DNA of 64,000 bases from Microdochium bolleyi (lineage: Eukaryota; Ascomycota; Sordariomycetes; Xylariales; Microdochiaceae). The position numbers and the translations under genes are program-made. The DNA is taken from positions 62,001 to 126,000 of the forward strand of contig KQ964277.1 of NCBI GenBank assembly GCA_001566295.1, in the 5' to 3' direction. This document shows positions 46,825-56,526 of this stretch, in pieces (positions within the stretch are counted from its first letter, which is position 1; each line of letters begins with the position of its first letter). The notes beneath the pieces were generated by a model that worked only from the letters and a program-made list of their open reading frames with translations, made no database searches and was not told where the DNA came from.

Positions 46825-48545
46825 GTGAGGAAGACAAAGCAGACTTGCACCTGGGCCACTTGAGGCTTTCTACACCTGCCAAGCGCGGTCTCTGCATGTG
46901 TTGTCAGAAGCGGCAGGGACCGTTCACAGAAGACTCGGCGACCAGTCATGTGATAACCAAGAACCAAAGAGTAACAATAGCGAACCACGCCTCTCAGCTT
47001 CGTCCTCCCAAACGTAGTTAGGGTTTCCATTTTCTCGTTCTTTGTGGGAGATTACCAACAACACGAGAGCAATAAACTCGCAGAAAGGGAAGTGAGATAT
47101 AGAAATACGCTCTTACCACCAATATCTATGTAGGCCAGACTCCTAAGGGAACCACACACAACTCACATCCAAAATCGAACGAATATTGTAGCTAGCTACC
47201 ATTCCTTTCCTCACCAAGCCTCTGGATCATCCGAGCTGGTTAGAAACAGCTCATGGCAAATACCCGCAGAGCCACATCTCACGCCACATTCCTCCCGCGA
47301 AACCATGTTTTCTGCATACAGACACGTAGCATCAAGCAAATGTTTATTCATGTACCCTAGGATATTTGCAGCAATGTCCGTGGAAACACAGAAGTCCGAA
47401 AGATCGGACAGCAGCGCAAGGGTAAAGCCGATGGGAGGTATAAGAACCAACCAAAAGTGATCACAAAGAAGAATGACCAAAAAAAAAAAAGCCAAGAAAA
47501 AGGAAAATAGGGAAAAAAGGAAAAAAGAAATACACGATTACAAAACACAGCACCACCCCATAGACATCTCCCAACCCCCACGCTTCATCAAATGTCCACG
47601 CCGGTTGCCCGAGAGATTGCGCCCCATTGATGAACAACAGGGTCTCAATTTCCCGAAACCGGCCGAGTGTGTGCAACGCCGGCTCGCATGCACATCCACC
47701 ATTGTCCGTTTCCGGGCCGTACTTTTTTACCTTGGAACAGGGTCCCATCATGTGGCTCTCACTCGAAGCCCCGAATTTTGGCTGCCCGCCCAAAACTCCC
47801 GCTACCCAGCCGTCCGGTCGCTCCCGGTCGTCCCCTCCCTCGTCTCCACTCACACACTTACAACGCACAATTCGTACTGTACATACTCTCACGTATCCAC
47901 ACACACACTCACCACACACACAAGCTCCGACCCCTCCCGGCACTTCAAGAGCAAACAGATCGATCAGCCGAAAAAAACAAAACAACAATCCACTTTATCC
48001 AGAGTGAGACCACCCCCCCTGCCTTCCCCCCCCGGCCCCTCCCTTTCGTCGGCACAGTGCCCGGCCCGATGCGGCTCTCTGGTTGGCCTCAGCCTTAGCC
48101 GGCGCCTTTAGTTCAAAGTACCTTTGCCTATCGCTCTCTCCTCCGAAGCGGGGATTTTCCCGGTCCCAGACTGGCGTTTAAGCGCGCAGGGCACCAAGTT
48201 GGGGCAATGCCAAGTTTCACTCCCACTATCCGTCCTCCTGCCTTCCATGTAATTACTACAGAGGACAGACTCCCTGACATGCCACGTCCCCCCTGTTCCG
48301 CTCCGCCCTGTACAAGAGCCCACCGGCCGATGGTTCCCATCTCGCGTTCCCATTCGTTCTGGCACGACAAACCAAAAGGGGGCGAATCGGTGGTCTAAAT
48401 TGTGTCACACTATCGCTATATCGAGAGCAGTGCGAAGAACGAAACCCCCCAGTGGAGGCCTGGATATCATTAATGATTAGTGAACAACACCCCTGCGTCG
48501 TCCATGCTCGTACTCCATCGCCTGGCGCGCCGGCCCCGGCATGCA
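46825..48545. other. Long 3' region and low-complexity sequence
   Basis: About 1.7 kb between convergent genes. It includes an A-rich run at 47475-47530, CA repeats at 47895-47935 and C-rich tracts near 48010-48050. The open frames here come from this biased composition. No gene is supported. Confidence 0.5.
47475..47530. repeat. A-rich low-complexity tract
   Basis: A purine-rich run of AAAAAG and AAAGAA units, including twelve consecutive A residues, sits in the intergenic region. It may be slippage-prone. No function assigned. Confidence 0.6.
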
Positions 48546-51000
48546 TCACTCTCCTCCCAAGCTACCGCTCTCGGTCTTTAGAGGCGACGCACTGCCGCTC
48601 TTAGATTCCGCCACCGTCACCTGTCCGAGCGTCCGCGCCAGCTCGGAGAGGGTCTGGTTGTGCGGGTCGTCGGCCATGGTCGTCGCCATGGCCGGCCAGC
48701 TCATCTGCACGGCATGCATCTGCGACACCTTGGCCTCGTCCGTGTCGCTGCGCATGATACCCTCGCTCAGCAGCAGAGCCTGATCTTCGGGCCGCATCTT
48801 GGCCCTGACCATGCGGAACAGCAGCTCTGCTACGCTGTGGTTGCGGCTCTGGTCTCGCAGCCCCTTGACCAGCAGAATCAGCGTTGCCTGGGCATCGTGC
48901 ACCTCAGCCCCGGCCAAGGTCCCCTGGCTCAGCATGTCGGCATACATGTTGGCCAGCATGACCAGTGGCTGGGCGATCCACGAGTCGGCGCTCTCGAAAC
49001 CGTGCCGGAGGTAGTACAGTCGCAGTAGCGTCACCATCCGTCGCCTGGCTTCCTTGACCAGTGCTTTCGGGCTTGGCGTCTGGTACCCTAGGACGTCTTC
49101 CACAGGTCCATAGATGGACACAGTCATGGCTTGATAATAGCAGCTGCCATGTGGCAAGGGTGAATTAGTGGGACTCGCGACCAAGTGAGAGAGTGTTTCG
49201 CAGCTTACTGTAGTTGGAAGTGAGCCGGCAAGGCGATCTGCCTAGCGGTCAGGCAAGGAGGCAGTTGGCGGGCCCACGCCTCGAGGCGAGCATAGAAGCC
49301 GTTAGCTATCGCCAAGCTGCTTTCGGGGTAACGCCTGATATTCTCGGCGCTCATGGCCGAGTTCTTGCAGAAGTAGACTTGTGATAGCTCGTTCAAGATG
49401 ACGCGAAGGTGGCACCGCGCGTGCAGGAACTGGCCGAGATGTGTTGGGGAGAGGGAGGCCGTGTCGGGATACTTGAGCGCCACGTCTCCGTACCACCGCG
49501 GCTCCTCCGCGAGGTCCGGTAGTTTCCACCGCGGCGGCTGCGTTAGGACGGGGACAACAAAGAAATGATAGGCCATGAGTCTGTCTGGTTGTGAGCGGCA
49601 GGGACGAAAGCATGCATGTGTGAGCACGGAGTCTTTTACTTACGTCTCCCAGTTATATAGCGACCAGGCCGTAAACGCTCTTCCTATAGTCAATCGGTCC
49701 TTGGCCACCGTGGGCGGAGGCGCGTTGCTATAGTTGAACAAGTCGATTGCCACGGCCATTTGTACGGCTCGGTCCATGTACGTCTTGGCCACTCTATCCA
49801 TGCAGGACAGGCTGATTGCGACTTGAATAGTCAGGCCAGCTTGGATCGTGGTCAATGCGATGGGCTTAATGTTACCCTCCTGGTCGAACTCGACATAGTC
49901 TGGGTGTGCTTTGATCTCCCACAGCCGCCGGGCCTCTACTAGAAACTTGTAGGAGAGCGCGTCGGGATTCCAGTACTCGGCCCTGTCCTCAAACGGCATG
50001 TACGTGCCCTATGTGTTTGCACAGGGAGTTAGTCGGTGGGCTGCCATTTGGTGCCCCACCGGCAGCGGCGGGGATACAGACGTACACAAGCAATAGCCAA
50101 GACGGCATTGACCAGGAGGGACGAGCAGAAGTCTGTCCGGCCGGTCGCCATGTCCTCGAGAAAGTAGTCGATGTGGAAGTGGGCAGGGGTGTTATAGTCG
50201 TTTTTGAAGTAGCTGGCCAGAAGGTCCCGCATGAGGACGTCGTCCTTGGAGACGCGTGTCCAGGCCGAAGGGCACACGGAGCATAGGCGGGGCACGATGG
50301 CCTCGGCGGCATGGTAGGGCATGACATAGAGATTCTGGATCTCGCGGCGCTCGTGGACCACGGACAGCTCTCGTGCGCGGGGACTAGACGTGCCACTCTG
50401 GGGCGACGCCGATGGTGAAGGGAAGACGGAGGCGGCCTCGTAGATGAAGGAGTCCAGATAGGGGTTGTCGCCGAGCAGGCTGGCGGGCATCCCGGGCATG
50501 ACGGGGAAGGCGTAGCGGAAGCGGGTCTCTGGCTTGACGGCGAGCTCGAGGAGGGCGTTGCCGGCAGAGAGCTGGCCGAGGACGCGTTCTGGCTGGTCGC
50601 CGGCACGGAGGCGGCGGATGATGGCGAGGGCCTGGTCGTCGGAGATGGACTTGAGCAGCTCGACGAGGTTGCGGTGCGGGGCATCGACGCTGTTGAGCTG
50701 GTTGTAGCGGCGCTTGAGGGCCTGGCCGCGGGTCTCGGAGACGGACGTGGTGTAGTGACATGTCGAACCGCGACGGCTGCAGACGAGGCAGATGGGCCGC
50801 TCGCCGGAGCACTTTGACTTGCGGCGGCGGCATGCCTCGCAGGCGGCGAGGACGTACGACTTGCGAGGGCCATCCTTGGGAAGTGCCTGCGAGGAGGCGC
50901 GGCGGCGAGCAGGATCAGGCCCGTCGGCGGGGAGCAGCTGGCGGAGGTTTGCAGCAGCGGCGGCCGATGAGGCCGGGGTGGCCGGCGGAGGCGGCGACAT
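48546..51000 (-). CDS. Zn2Cys6 fungal transcription factor, 749 aa
   Basis: Four exons: 51000..50086, 50008..49644, 49580..49209 and 49143..48546, all in phase. A Pro/Ala-rich start is followed by a binuclear zinc cluster, CEAC-RRRKSK-C-SGERPI-C-LV-C-SRRGST-C (CX2CX6CX5CX2CX6C), at about residues 54-80. A linker and coiled-coil-like segment come next. The middle (about 260-560) matches the fungal-specific transcription factor domain (helical, with VNAVLAIAC and AISLSCMDRVAKTYMDRAV-type segments). The C-terminus has a long helical region and a Ser/Gly-rich end. It would act in the nucleus as a dimeric DNA-binding regulator of sugar, metabolite or stress genes; the target is unknown. It is divergent from the disordered-protein gene at 52271. 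Confidence 0.9.
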
Positions 51001-52270
51001 GATGGCAGGCGGAGGAGCAGGGCCGAGGTCAGGCGCGCGACAGCTTCGGCTCCGGGCGGGTGGCCATTGAGGCCCCAGTGGAGGGCGGGAAGGAGTGAGG
51101 GCGCCGGCGAGGATGACGATGGGAGGATGGCGGGGTGGGGAGGACGAGGACAAGGACAAGGACGAGGACGAGGCGGAGGAGGTGGAGGGCACCGGCCGCA
51201 AGGTACGTCAAGGCGCAGCCAGGGTGCTCCTTCCCAGAGTCCACCCGCGAGGCCGCTAGACAGGGCCTACGGAAAGCAGTCCGCCCTTGGCCAGCCTCAG
51301 GCAGCACCTGCACAGCAAGCGCATTCGTGACCTTCAGTACCTTATCGTGGGTGGCTTATCGTCGATTCCTCGAGGTTCGGAGGCTATCCGACGGCGCAAG
51401 GTACAGGTACGTACGCGTACGCCAGGGCGCTGGACACTGTGACGCACTGCGCTGTGGAGCCAGGTCCGAGCCGCCTGCGCCAGAAGAACCCTGCCCGCTA
51501 GTAGCGTACCTTGGGGTGCGCACCTTTTTAGTTTTTGCTTTCGTGCCTCCCCTTCTCTCCGCACCGGCACCCGCTGCGAATCCGACCCGTCGGGGCTGCT
51601 TGGACCCGACAGCCAGTGCTGCATGTCTCTGCCACTTTGCAGCCACGGCCTGGGCCGACAGGTCGACACATGTTGGCGGGCAGCCTGCGTGGAGCAGCAC
51701 GGACGGCGCAGAGTAAGCGCCATCGGTAGGTGCAGCCCTGGAGGGAGTCCAAGCACCGGCCGGCGGGGTCGTTGGGGGGGCTGGCCTGGGCCAGGGCCAG
51801 GGCCAGGGCCAGGGCCCAGAGATCCGTCCGTTTTGGCTGCAGCTGCACGATTCGTGCTGGGCCTCGGCGTGCCTCTTTTCCTCGACTGCAGGCGGCGCAG
51901 GAAAAGGAGACGAGCTCGCAGACGCGGCCGGGCAGTGTCCTCCGCAACACCCGGCCAGTCTGACCGCCCGACGGAATATCTGCCCACCTACCTTACCTGT
52001 ATCTGAGCACGCTACGCACGGCAATCGCCTCGCGGTGGACGGCGCCGATCCTCTCTCTCCACCTCGGCCATCTGAGATCTCGGCACTTTGCGCGATCTAG
52101 ATCTCCCTCCTGCTCACCCCCCCATTGGCCAGCCCCTCTCCCCCCATCTCAGACATTCCTCTGCACAGCAGTGCTGTCTTGCTTGTCTCGCTTGCCTCGC
52201 CTGTCGTCCTCCCATCCCAGCCGCATCCTGCTGCAGTGCTGCTCCTGCACCCTCGGCGGGGCCCGGCCCG
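51001..52270. promoter_or_regulatory. Divergent promoter region of the transcription factor and the acidic-protein gene
   Basis: This 1.27-kb GC-rich stretch separates two oppositely directed genes. It includes a short tandem repeat at 51791-51814. GC-rich open frames here are shadows of composition. The last 180 bases before 52271 are C-rich, like a leader, and contain repeated CTTGCCTCG/CTTGTCTCG. Confidence 0.5.
51791..51814. repeat. Tandem CCAGGG repeat, four copies
   Basis: Four direct copies of the hexamer CCAGGG, flanked by GGGCC, lie in the divergent promoter region. It could be a repeated regulator site or plain simple sequence. Confidence 0.7.
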
Positions 52271-53761
52271 ATGTCGTTCCTCTCCAAGATGCTCGCCCGC
52301 CGCAGAGATCGGCGGCCCCCGAAGCGCTCGGCTGCCCACATCCCCCGCGGCATCGCCACGCACCACGACGACCCCTGGGACGGCCCGTCGCTCGGCCCAG
52401 ACCTCATCCCGGCCCTCCCTCGCTCCCCCATCGACTACGCCTTCAGCGCCGAGCGCCAGGCCTGGGTGCCCCAGCCGCGGCCTGTCTCCCCGATCCTGCC
52501 CATCCAGCCCGATGCCGACCATCACCACCGCCACCAGCAGCACCACCGCGAGCACCAGCTCCGCCACCAGGCCTCCACAGGTGACCTCGAGAGGATCGTC
52601 TACTTCCTGTCCTCCCCGACAGCCGCCACCTTCTCGTCCGCGTCGCTGCCCCCTCGCCACCCGCACCATGCCGACCACCACCTTCATCATCACCAGAGCC
52701 GCGACAGTCTACGTCCCTGGGCACCGCCAACCCAGACGCCGTCCCCATTGAGCACCCAGGACTCTTTCGACGTCGGGACCCTACCCATCGAGGGTCCCGG
52801 GGGCTCGATGGCTTCGGCCGCAGACGGGTCTTCCTCACCAGGCTCGGAGACGTCAGAAGACGAGCCAACGCCGGGCCTGTCCTACACTGGCGCCGTACCC
52901 GAGCGGGACCAGGAGGAATACATCGAGTCCCCACGACAGAGCCAGTCACGACCTGCGCCGCAGCACTTCCCCTCGTCGCAGGTCCTCCCGCAGCAGCAGC
53001 AACAGCAACAGCAACGTCAGCAACACCCGCAGCACGGCCTCCCGGATCAGGTCGAGTACCTGTCGGACGACACCGAGTCCGGCGACGAGGACGAGCCTTG
53101 CCAGCATGAGCCACAAGGACTGGAGCAGTTCAGTCGGGCCAGCAAGGAACCACTACAAAGCCCGAGCACAACCATCGCGACCAACTCTACGGGCCCGTTC
53201 CTGGTAGACCACAATCGAGACGGCGAGGACGAGTTGCAAGGGCTGGGTGAGCTCCGTCCACAACCATATGTTCAGCAGAACAACTATGGCGGCGTTGCAT
53301 ACCAAGTCTCGGACAATGAGGAGGAGGACGACAACGACGACGATGACTACGAAGACGACGCCGTGGCATACGATGACGATACCGTCAGCGAGCTGTCTTC
53401 GTACTCGGCTGCGGCTGCAGCATTTCCCCTCGCTGTATCGACAATTGGTCTTGCTACTACCATCGACGCAGAGACCGACACCGTGGACAGCCTCAACGAC
53501 CCAGCTCCAGCGCCAGTCGAGAGCAAGTTCACGGCGTTGTCACCGCCACCGCGGCACTCGATGAGCAGTGCAGGCCAGAGGTTGACCTCGACGTCACAGT
53601 ACGACCGGGCGAGCAGCAACGTCATGGACTTTACTGTTGACACGGCAAGCAGTCGCGACGGGCTACAAAGTCCGCTGTCGAGTGTTGACGAGGACCATGA
53701 GCGGACGAGCTGGGTGAGCAGTGTATCGTCGTACTACGGCAACACGGAGAATGCTCGGTAG
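52271..53761 (+). CDS. Disordered, Gln/His/acid-rich protein, 496 aa
   Basis: A single-exon gene. It starts with a short basic segment (MSFLSKMLARRRDRRPPKR) that could target the nucleus or a membrane. A Pro/His-rich region follows, with DYAFSAERQAWVPQP and an HHHRHQQHH run. A Gln-rich stretch (about residues 238-255), acidic runs (NEEEDDNDDDDYEDD) and a Ser-rich end with SSVDEDHERTSWVSSVS complete it. No folded domain is visible. Low-complexity Gln and acidic patches suit a transcription cofactor or phase-separating protein. The open frame extends upstream to about 52088, but that part reads like leader sequence. I do not recognise a family. Confidence 0.65.
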   Translation: MSFLSKMLARRRDRRPPKRSAAHIPRGIATHHDDPWDGPSLGPDLIPALPRSPIDYAFSAERQAWVPQPRPVSPILPIQPDADHHHRHQQHHREHQLRHQASTGDLERIVYFLSSPTAATFSSASLPPRHPHHADHHLHHHQSRDSLRPWAPPTQTPSPLSTQDSFDVGTLPIEGPGGSMASAADGSSSPGSETSEDEPTPGLSYTGAVPERDQEEYIESPRQSQSRPAPQHFPSSQVLPQQQQQQQQRQQHPQHGLPDQVEYLSDDTESGDEDEPCQHEPQGLEQFSRASKEPLQSPSTTIATNSTGPFLVDHNRDGEDELQGLGELRPQPYVQQNNYGGVAYQVSDNEEEDDNDDDDYEDDAVAYDDDTVSELSSYSAAAAAFPLAVSTIGLATTIDAETDTVDSLNDPAPAPVESKFTALSPPPRHSMSSAGQRLTSTSQYDRASSNVMDFTVDTASSRDGLQSPLSSVDEDHERTSWVSSVSSYYGNTENAR

Positions 53762-54300
53762 CCGATGGGAGTGGCCGGGACTCGGCTTCACGACGAATTG
53801 CAAGCATTGCCAACCTTGAGGTGCCATAATGATACCCCGCCGTGGCCGGTTCGTGGCGCAGCCGGCCGACGTCACAGCGTTTATTCTCGCTGTCATCGCA
53901 GACAACACAATAGCAAACCTATCTGCGCCAAGTTTGTCCATGTTGATTTCCCCTTGTGTTGCGAAACTGAGCTCCCGCCGGAGATAATGAGCACATGGGT
54001 TTAGGTCCGAGCCGTTGCCCGATTGAGAGGGGGGGTGGGGGGGTGTTGACGTGATGATGCGTCGATTGGGTTTGGCCGGTGGTGGGGACGACCCTTGAAT
54101 GCTCAAATGGGACGCCCTGCAGACTGCAGTCGGCCGATGGGCTCATTGTCAGGCTAGCTCACGTGTGCCTGACCGCCAGACTAGTCGGCCTGGGTTGGGT
54201 TGGGTTGTCTCTGCTCTGTTCTATTGTCCACTACCCATTCTGACGTCAACGCATTCCGCACGCCGTCACGCGGACAATCCAGAGACGCCTCTGCGACTGC
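53762..54300. other. Intergenic between two plus-strand genes
   Basis: About 540 bases, including a G-rich run at 54029-54040 and a GTTGGGTTGGGTTG repeat at 54194-54207. It should hold the terminator of the acidic-protein gene and the promoter of the glycosyltransferase gene. Confidence 0.5.
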
Positions 54301-56526
54301 ATGCCCACCATGAGCACCACCAAGGTCCGGGACAGCGGCGGGCTGTCCGGCGAGGGCACCACCATCCTCATCGTCGTCGGCACCGGCGGCTTCACCCACG
54401 CCGCCCCTATGCTCGAGGTCGGCCGCCTGCTCGCTGCTCGCGGCCACCACATCGAGTTCGCCACCCACCGCGGCCAGGAGCGCTGGGTCGACGCCGAGGC
54501 CGCCCGGTCCCGCTACGGCTTCGTGTCACGGGTGCACCTCATGGGCGAGCCCATGGACGTCGAGGCCGAGGTCGAGCACTACATGCAGATGCAGGAGACG
54601 GACGCCCGCGTCGACTACCGCGCCTATGCAGCCCCCAAGCTGCGCGTCGACGCCTTCTGGGAGGCCGACTACGCCAGCCTCGTCGACATTGTCACCGGGC
54701 CCGCCGCGGCGAAGCCGGACCTCATCCTCGCCGACTTCTTTGTCGACATGGCCTGCCGCGACATCCAGCGCCAGTTCGACATCCCCCTCGCCAGCATGTG
54801 GCCCCAGATGCCCTACGGCATGCTCGGCGCCTCGTACATCCCGGGCCCGCCGGGCCTGCAGATCGACGCCCTCACCAGCGAGCACGCCTCGCTGTGGACG
54901 CGCCTCCGAGCGGCCCTTCGCCCCTTGCGCGCCCTGCCTGTCATGCTCACATACCTCGGCTTCCTGCGGTCCATGCGACTGCGCGCGGGCGTGCCGTACC
55001 TGCTGCCCTTCACCAGCAAGCCGAACCACCTCGTCCTCGTCAACTCATTCTGGGGGCTCGAGACGCCCCGCGACCTCCCGCCCCTCGCGTGCCCCGTCGG
55101 GCCGATCCTGTCCGAGGAGTACCCGGCCCTGTACGACGGGCTGCGGGAGTTCCTGGACGCGCGGGAGAGGGTCGTGTACGTGTGCTTCGGGACGCACGTG
55201 CAGGTGCCGTACCGCGATCTCAGGAAGATCGTGGCCGCACTGCTGGCGCTGATGCTACCGCGGGAGACGATGGAGGCTCTGTGCTACGCGGACGGAGGTG
55301 ATGAGGGCCAGGGACGGAAGAAGGGGAAGCGGAAAACGGGGTACAGGGAACTTGACTACGAGGCTGTATATCGCGAAGCACGGCGCCATTTGGACACGGT
55401 GGCTAGCACAAGCATAGTAGGGGCGGCGGCAGCACCCTCCGGCTCAGCACGGGGCATCATCGACGGCGTCGTCTGGGCCGTCCCGGCGAGCCAGGTCCCG
55501 CACTTCCACCGCCCGCACGACTTTGCCGCCGCCCACGACGACGACTCTTTCCCCTCCAACGACGAGACGTTCCTCATCAGCGCGATCCTCGAACACGCCC
55601 ACCCGTCGTGGCACATCACTTCCTTCGCCCCGCAGCGCGCGGTGCTCGCGCACCCTTCCACGGTGCTGTTCCTGACGCACGGCGGCGCGAGCTCCGTGCA
55701 GGAGGCGCTGTTCCACGGCACGCCGATGCTGTGCCTGGGCTACTTTTTCGACCAGCCGCTCAACGGCCTGCGGATCATCGAGGCCGGGGTGGGCGAGGCG
55801 CTGGACAAAGCAGCGTTCAGCGCGGGCGAGATCGTGGAGAAGATTGCGGGGATCGTGCTCGATGATGGCGGTAGGGCGGCAAAGAAGGAAGAGGGCGAGT
55901 ACGCGCGCAACGTGGAGCGGATGCGGTGCATCGCGCGCGTGGCGAGCCGGAGGAAGGAGCTGGCCGCGGACCTGGTGCAGGAGGTGCTGTTTGACCACAA
56001 GTACGGCGCGGCGACGGGGAGCGACACGACTGTGGGTGCTCTGACTGGGGCTCTGCCGGAGCCCGCGATGGACTCGGAAGGGGAGGATGATGATGACGAG
56101 CACAGCAGTGATGATAGCGACAGCGATGTTAGTAGCGAGGATCTAGAAGCCGGGCTCGGCGGGGCGTCCACGACATCATGGCGGAAAGAGCAGCGCAGGA
56201 GGAAGAAAAAGGGGAGCAAGAAGACGGGGGCCATCAGCACCGGCAGCGGCAAGTACGGCACCATGTCAGGCTCATCGAAGAGAGACCAGCCGCTCGGGAA
56301 TGGGACGGGCAAGGACGGGACACAGCAAAGCAGCAGCAGCAAGCGGAGGAGGAGGAGGCCGATGCACCTCCAGACGGCAGACATGCGCATGCCCGTGTGG
56401 CGCGCGCGCAACTGGGACCTCGCGCTCGTCGGCGTGGCGGCGGCCGCCGCGGCAGGCGGGGTCGGGTGGTTCGCGTGGGCGAGGCTGGTCGGGGGTGGTG
56501 GTGGTGGCGGCAGTGGGAGCGGTTGA
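54301..56526 (+). CDS. UDP-glycosyltransferase family 1, tail-anchored, 741 aa
   Basis: One long exon. The N-terminal half has a GT-B nucleotide-sugar enzyme start (TTILIVVGTGGFTHAAPMLE at about residues 17-36, then a GHHIEFATHRG element). The C-terminal half holds the UGT signature: SFAPQRAVLAHPS at about 439-451, then LTHGGASS (about 457-464) and QEALFHGTPMLCLGYFFDQP. The His-Gly-Gly and Glu of that signature contact the UDP-sugar. Between the halves is a low-complexity Lys/Gly insertion (about 335-350). After the enzyme comes a charged, Ser/Lys-rich region of about 130 residues, then a hydrophobic Ala/Gly helix at the very end (about 708-730) and a Gly-rich tail. That tail anchor would place the active site in the cytosol facing a membrane. 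Substrate is unknown: sterol, lipid or xenobiotic are all possible. Confidence 0.88.
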   Translation: MPTMSTTKVRDSGGLSGEGTTILIVVGTGGFTHAAPMLEVGRLLAARGHHIEFATHRGQERWVDAEAARSRYGFVSRVHLMGEPMDVEAEVEHYMQMQETDARVDYRAYAAPKLRVDAFWEADYASLVDIVTGPAAAKPDLILADFFVDMACRDIQRQFDIPLASMWPQMPYGMLGASYIPGPPGLQIDALTSEHASLWTRLRAALRPLRALPVMLTYLGFLRSMRLRAGVPYLLPFTSKPNHLVLVNSFWGLETPRDLPPLACPVGPILSEEYPALYDGLREFLDARERVVYVCFGTHVQVPYRDLRKIVAALLALMLPRETMEALCYADGGDEGQGRKKGKRKTGYRELDYEAVYREARRHLDTVASTSIVGAAAAPSGSARGIIDGVVWAVPASQVPHFHRPHDFAAAHDDDSFPSNDETFLISAILEHAHPSWHITSFAPQRAVLAHPSTVLFLTHGGASSVQEALFHGTPMLCLGYFFDQPLNGLRIIEAGVGEALDKAAFSAGEIVEKIAGIVLDDGGRAAKKEEGEYARNVERMRCIARVASRRKELAADLVQEVLFDHKYGAATGSDTTVGALTGALPEPAMDSEGEDDDDEHSSDDSDSDVSSEDLEAGLGGASTTSWRKEQRRRKKKGSKKTGAISTGSGKYGTMSGSSKRDQPLGNGTGKDGTQQSSSSKRRRRRPMHLQTADMRMPVWRARNWDLALVGVAAAAAAGGVGWFAWARLVGGGGGGGSGSG

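Noticed and set aside
47461..48111. Overlapping frames in a low-complexity region on both strands
   Set aside because: They arise from A-rich, CA-repeat and C-rich tracts and lack a domain.
52097..53114. Gly/Arg-rich minus-strand frames over the 496-aa gene
   Set aside because: They are shadows of the Pro/His/Gln-rich plus-strand gene.
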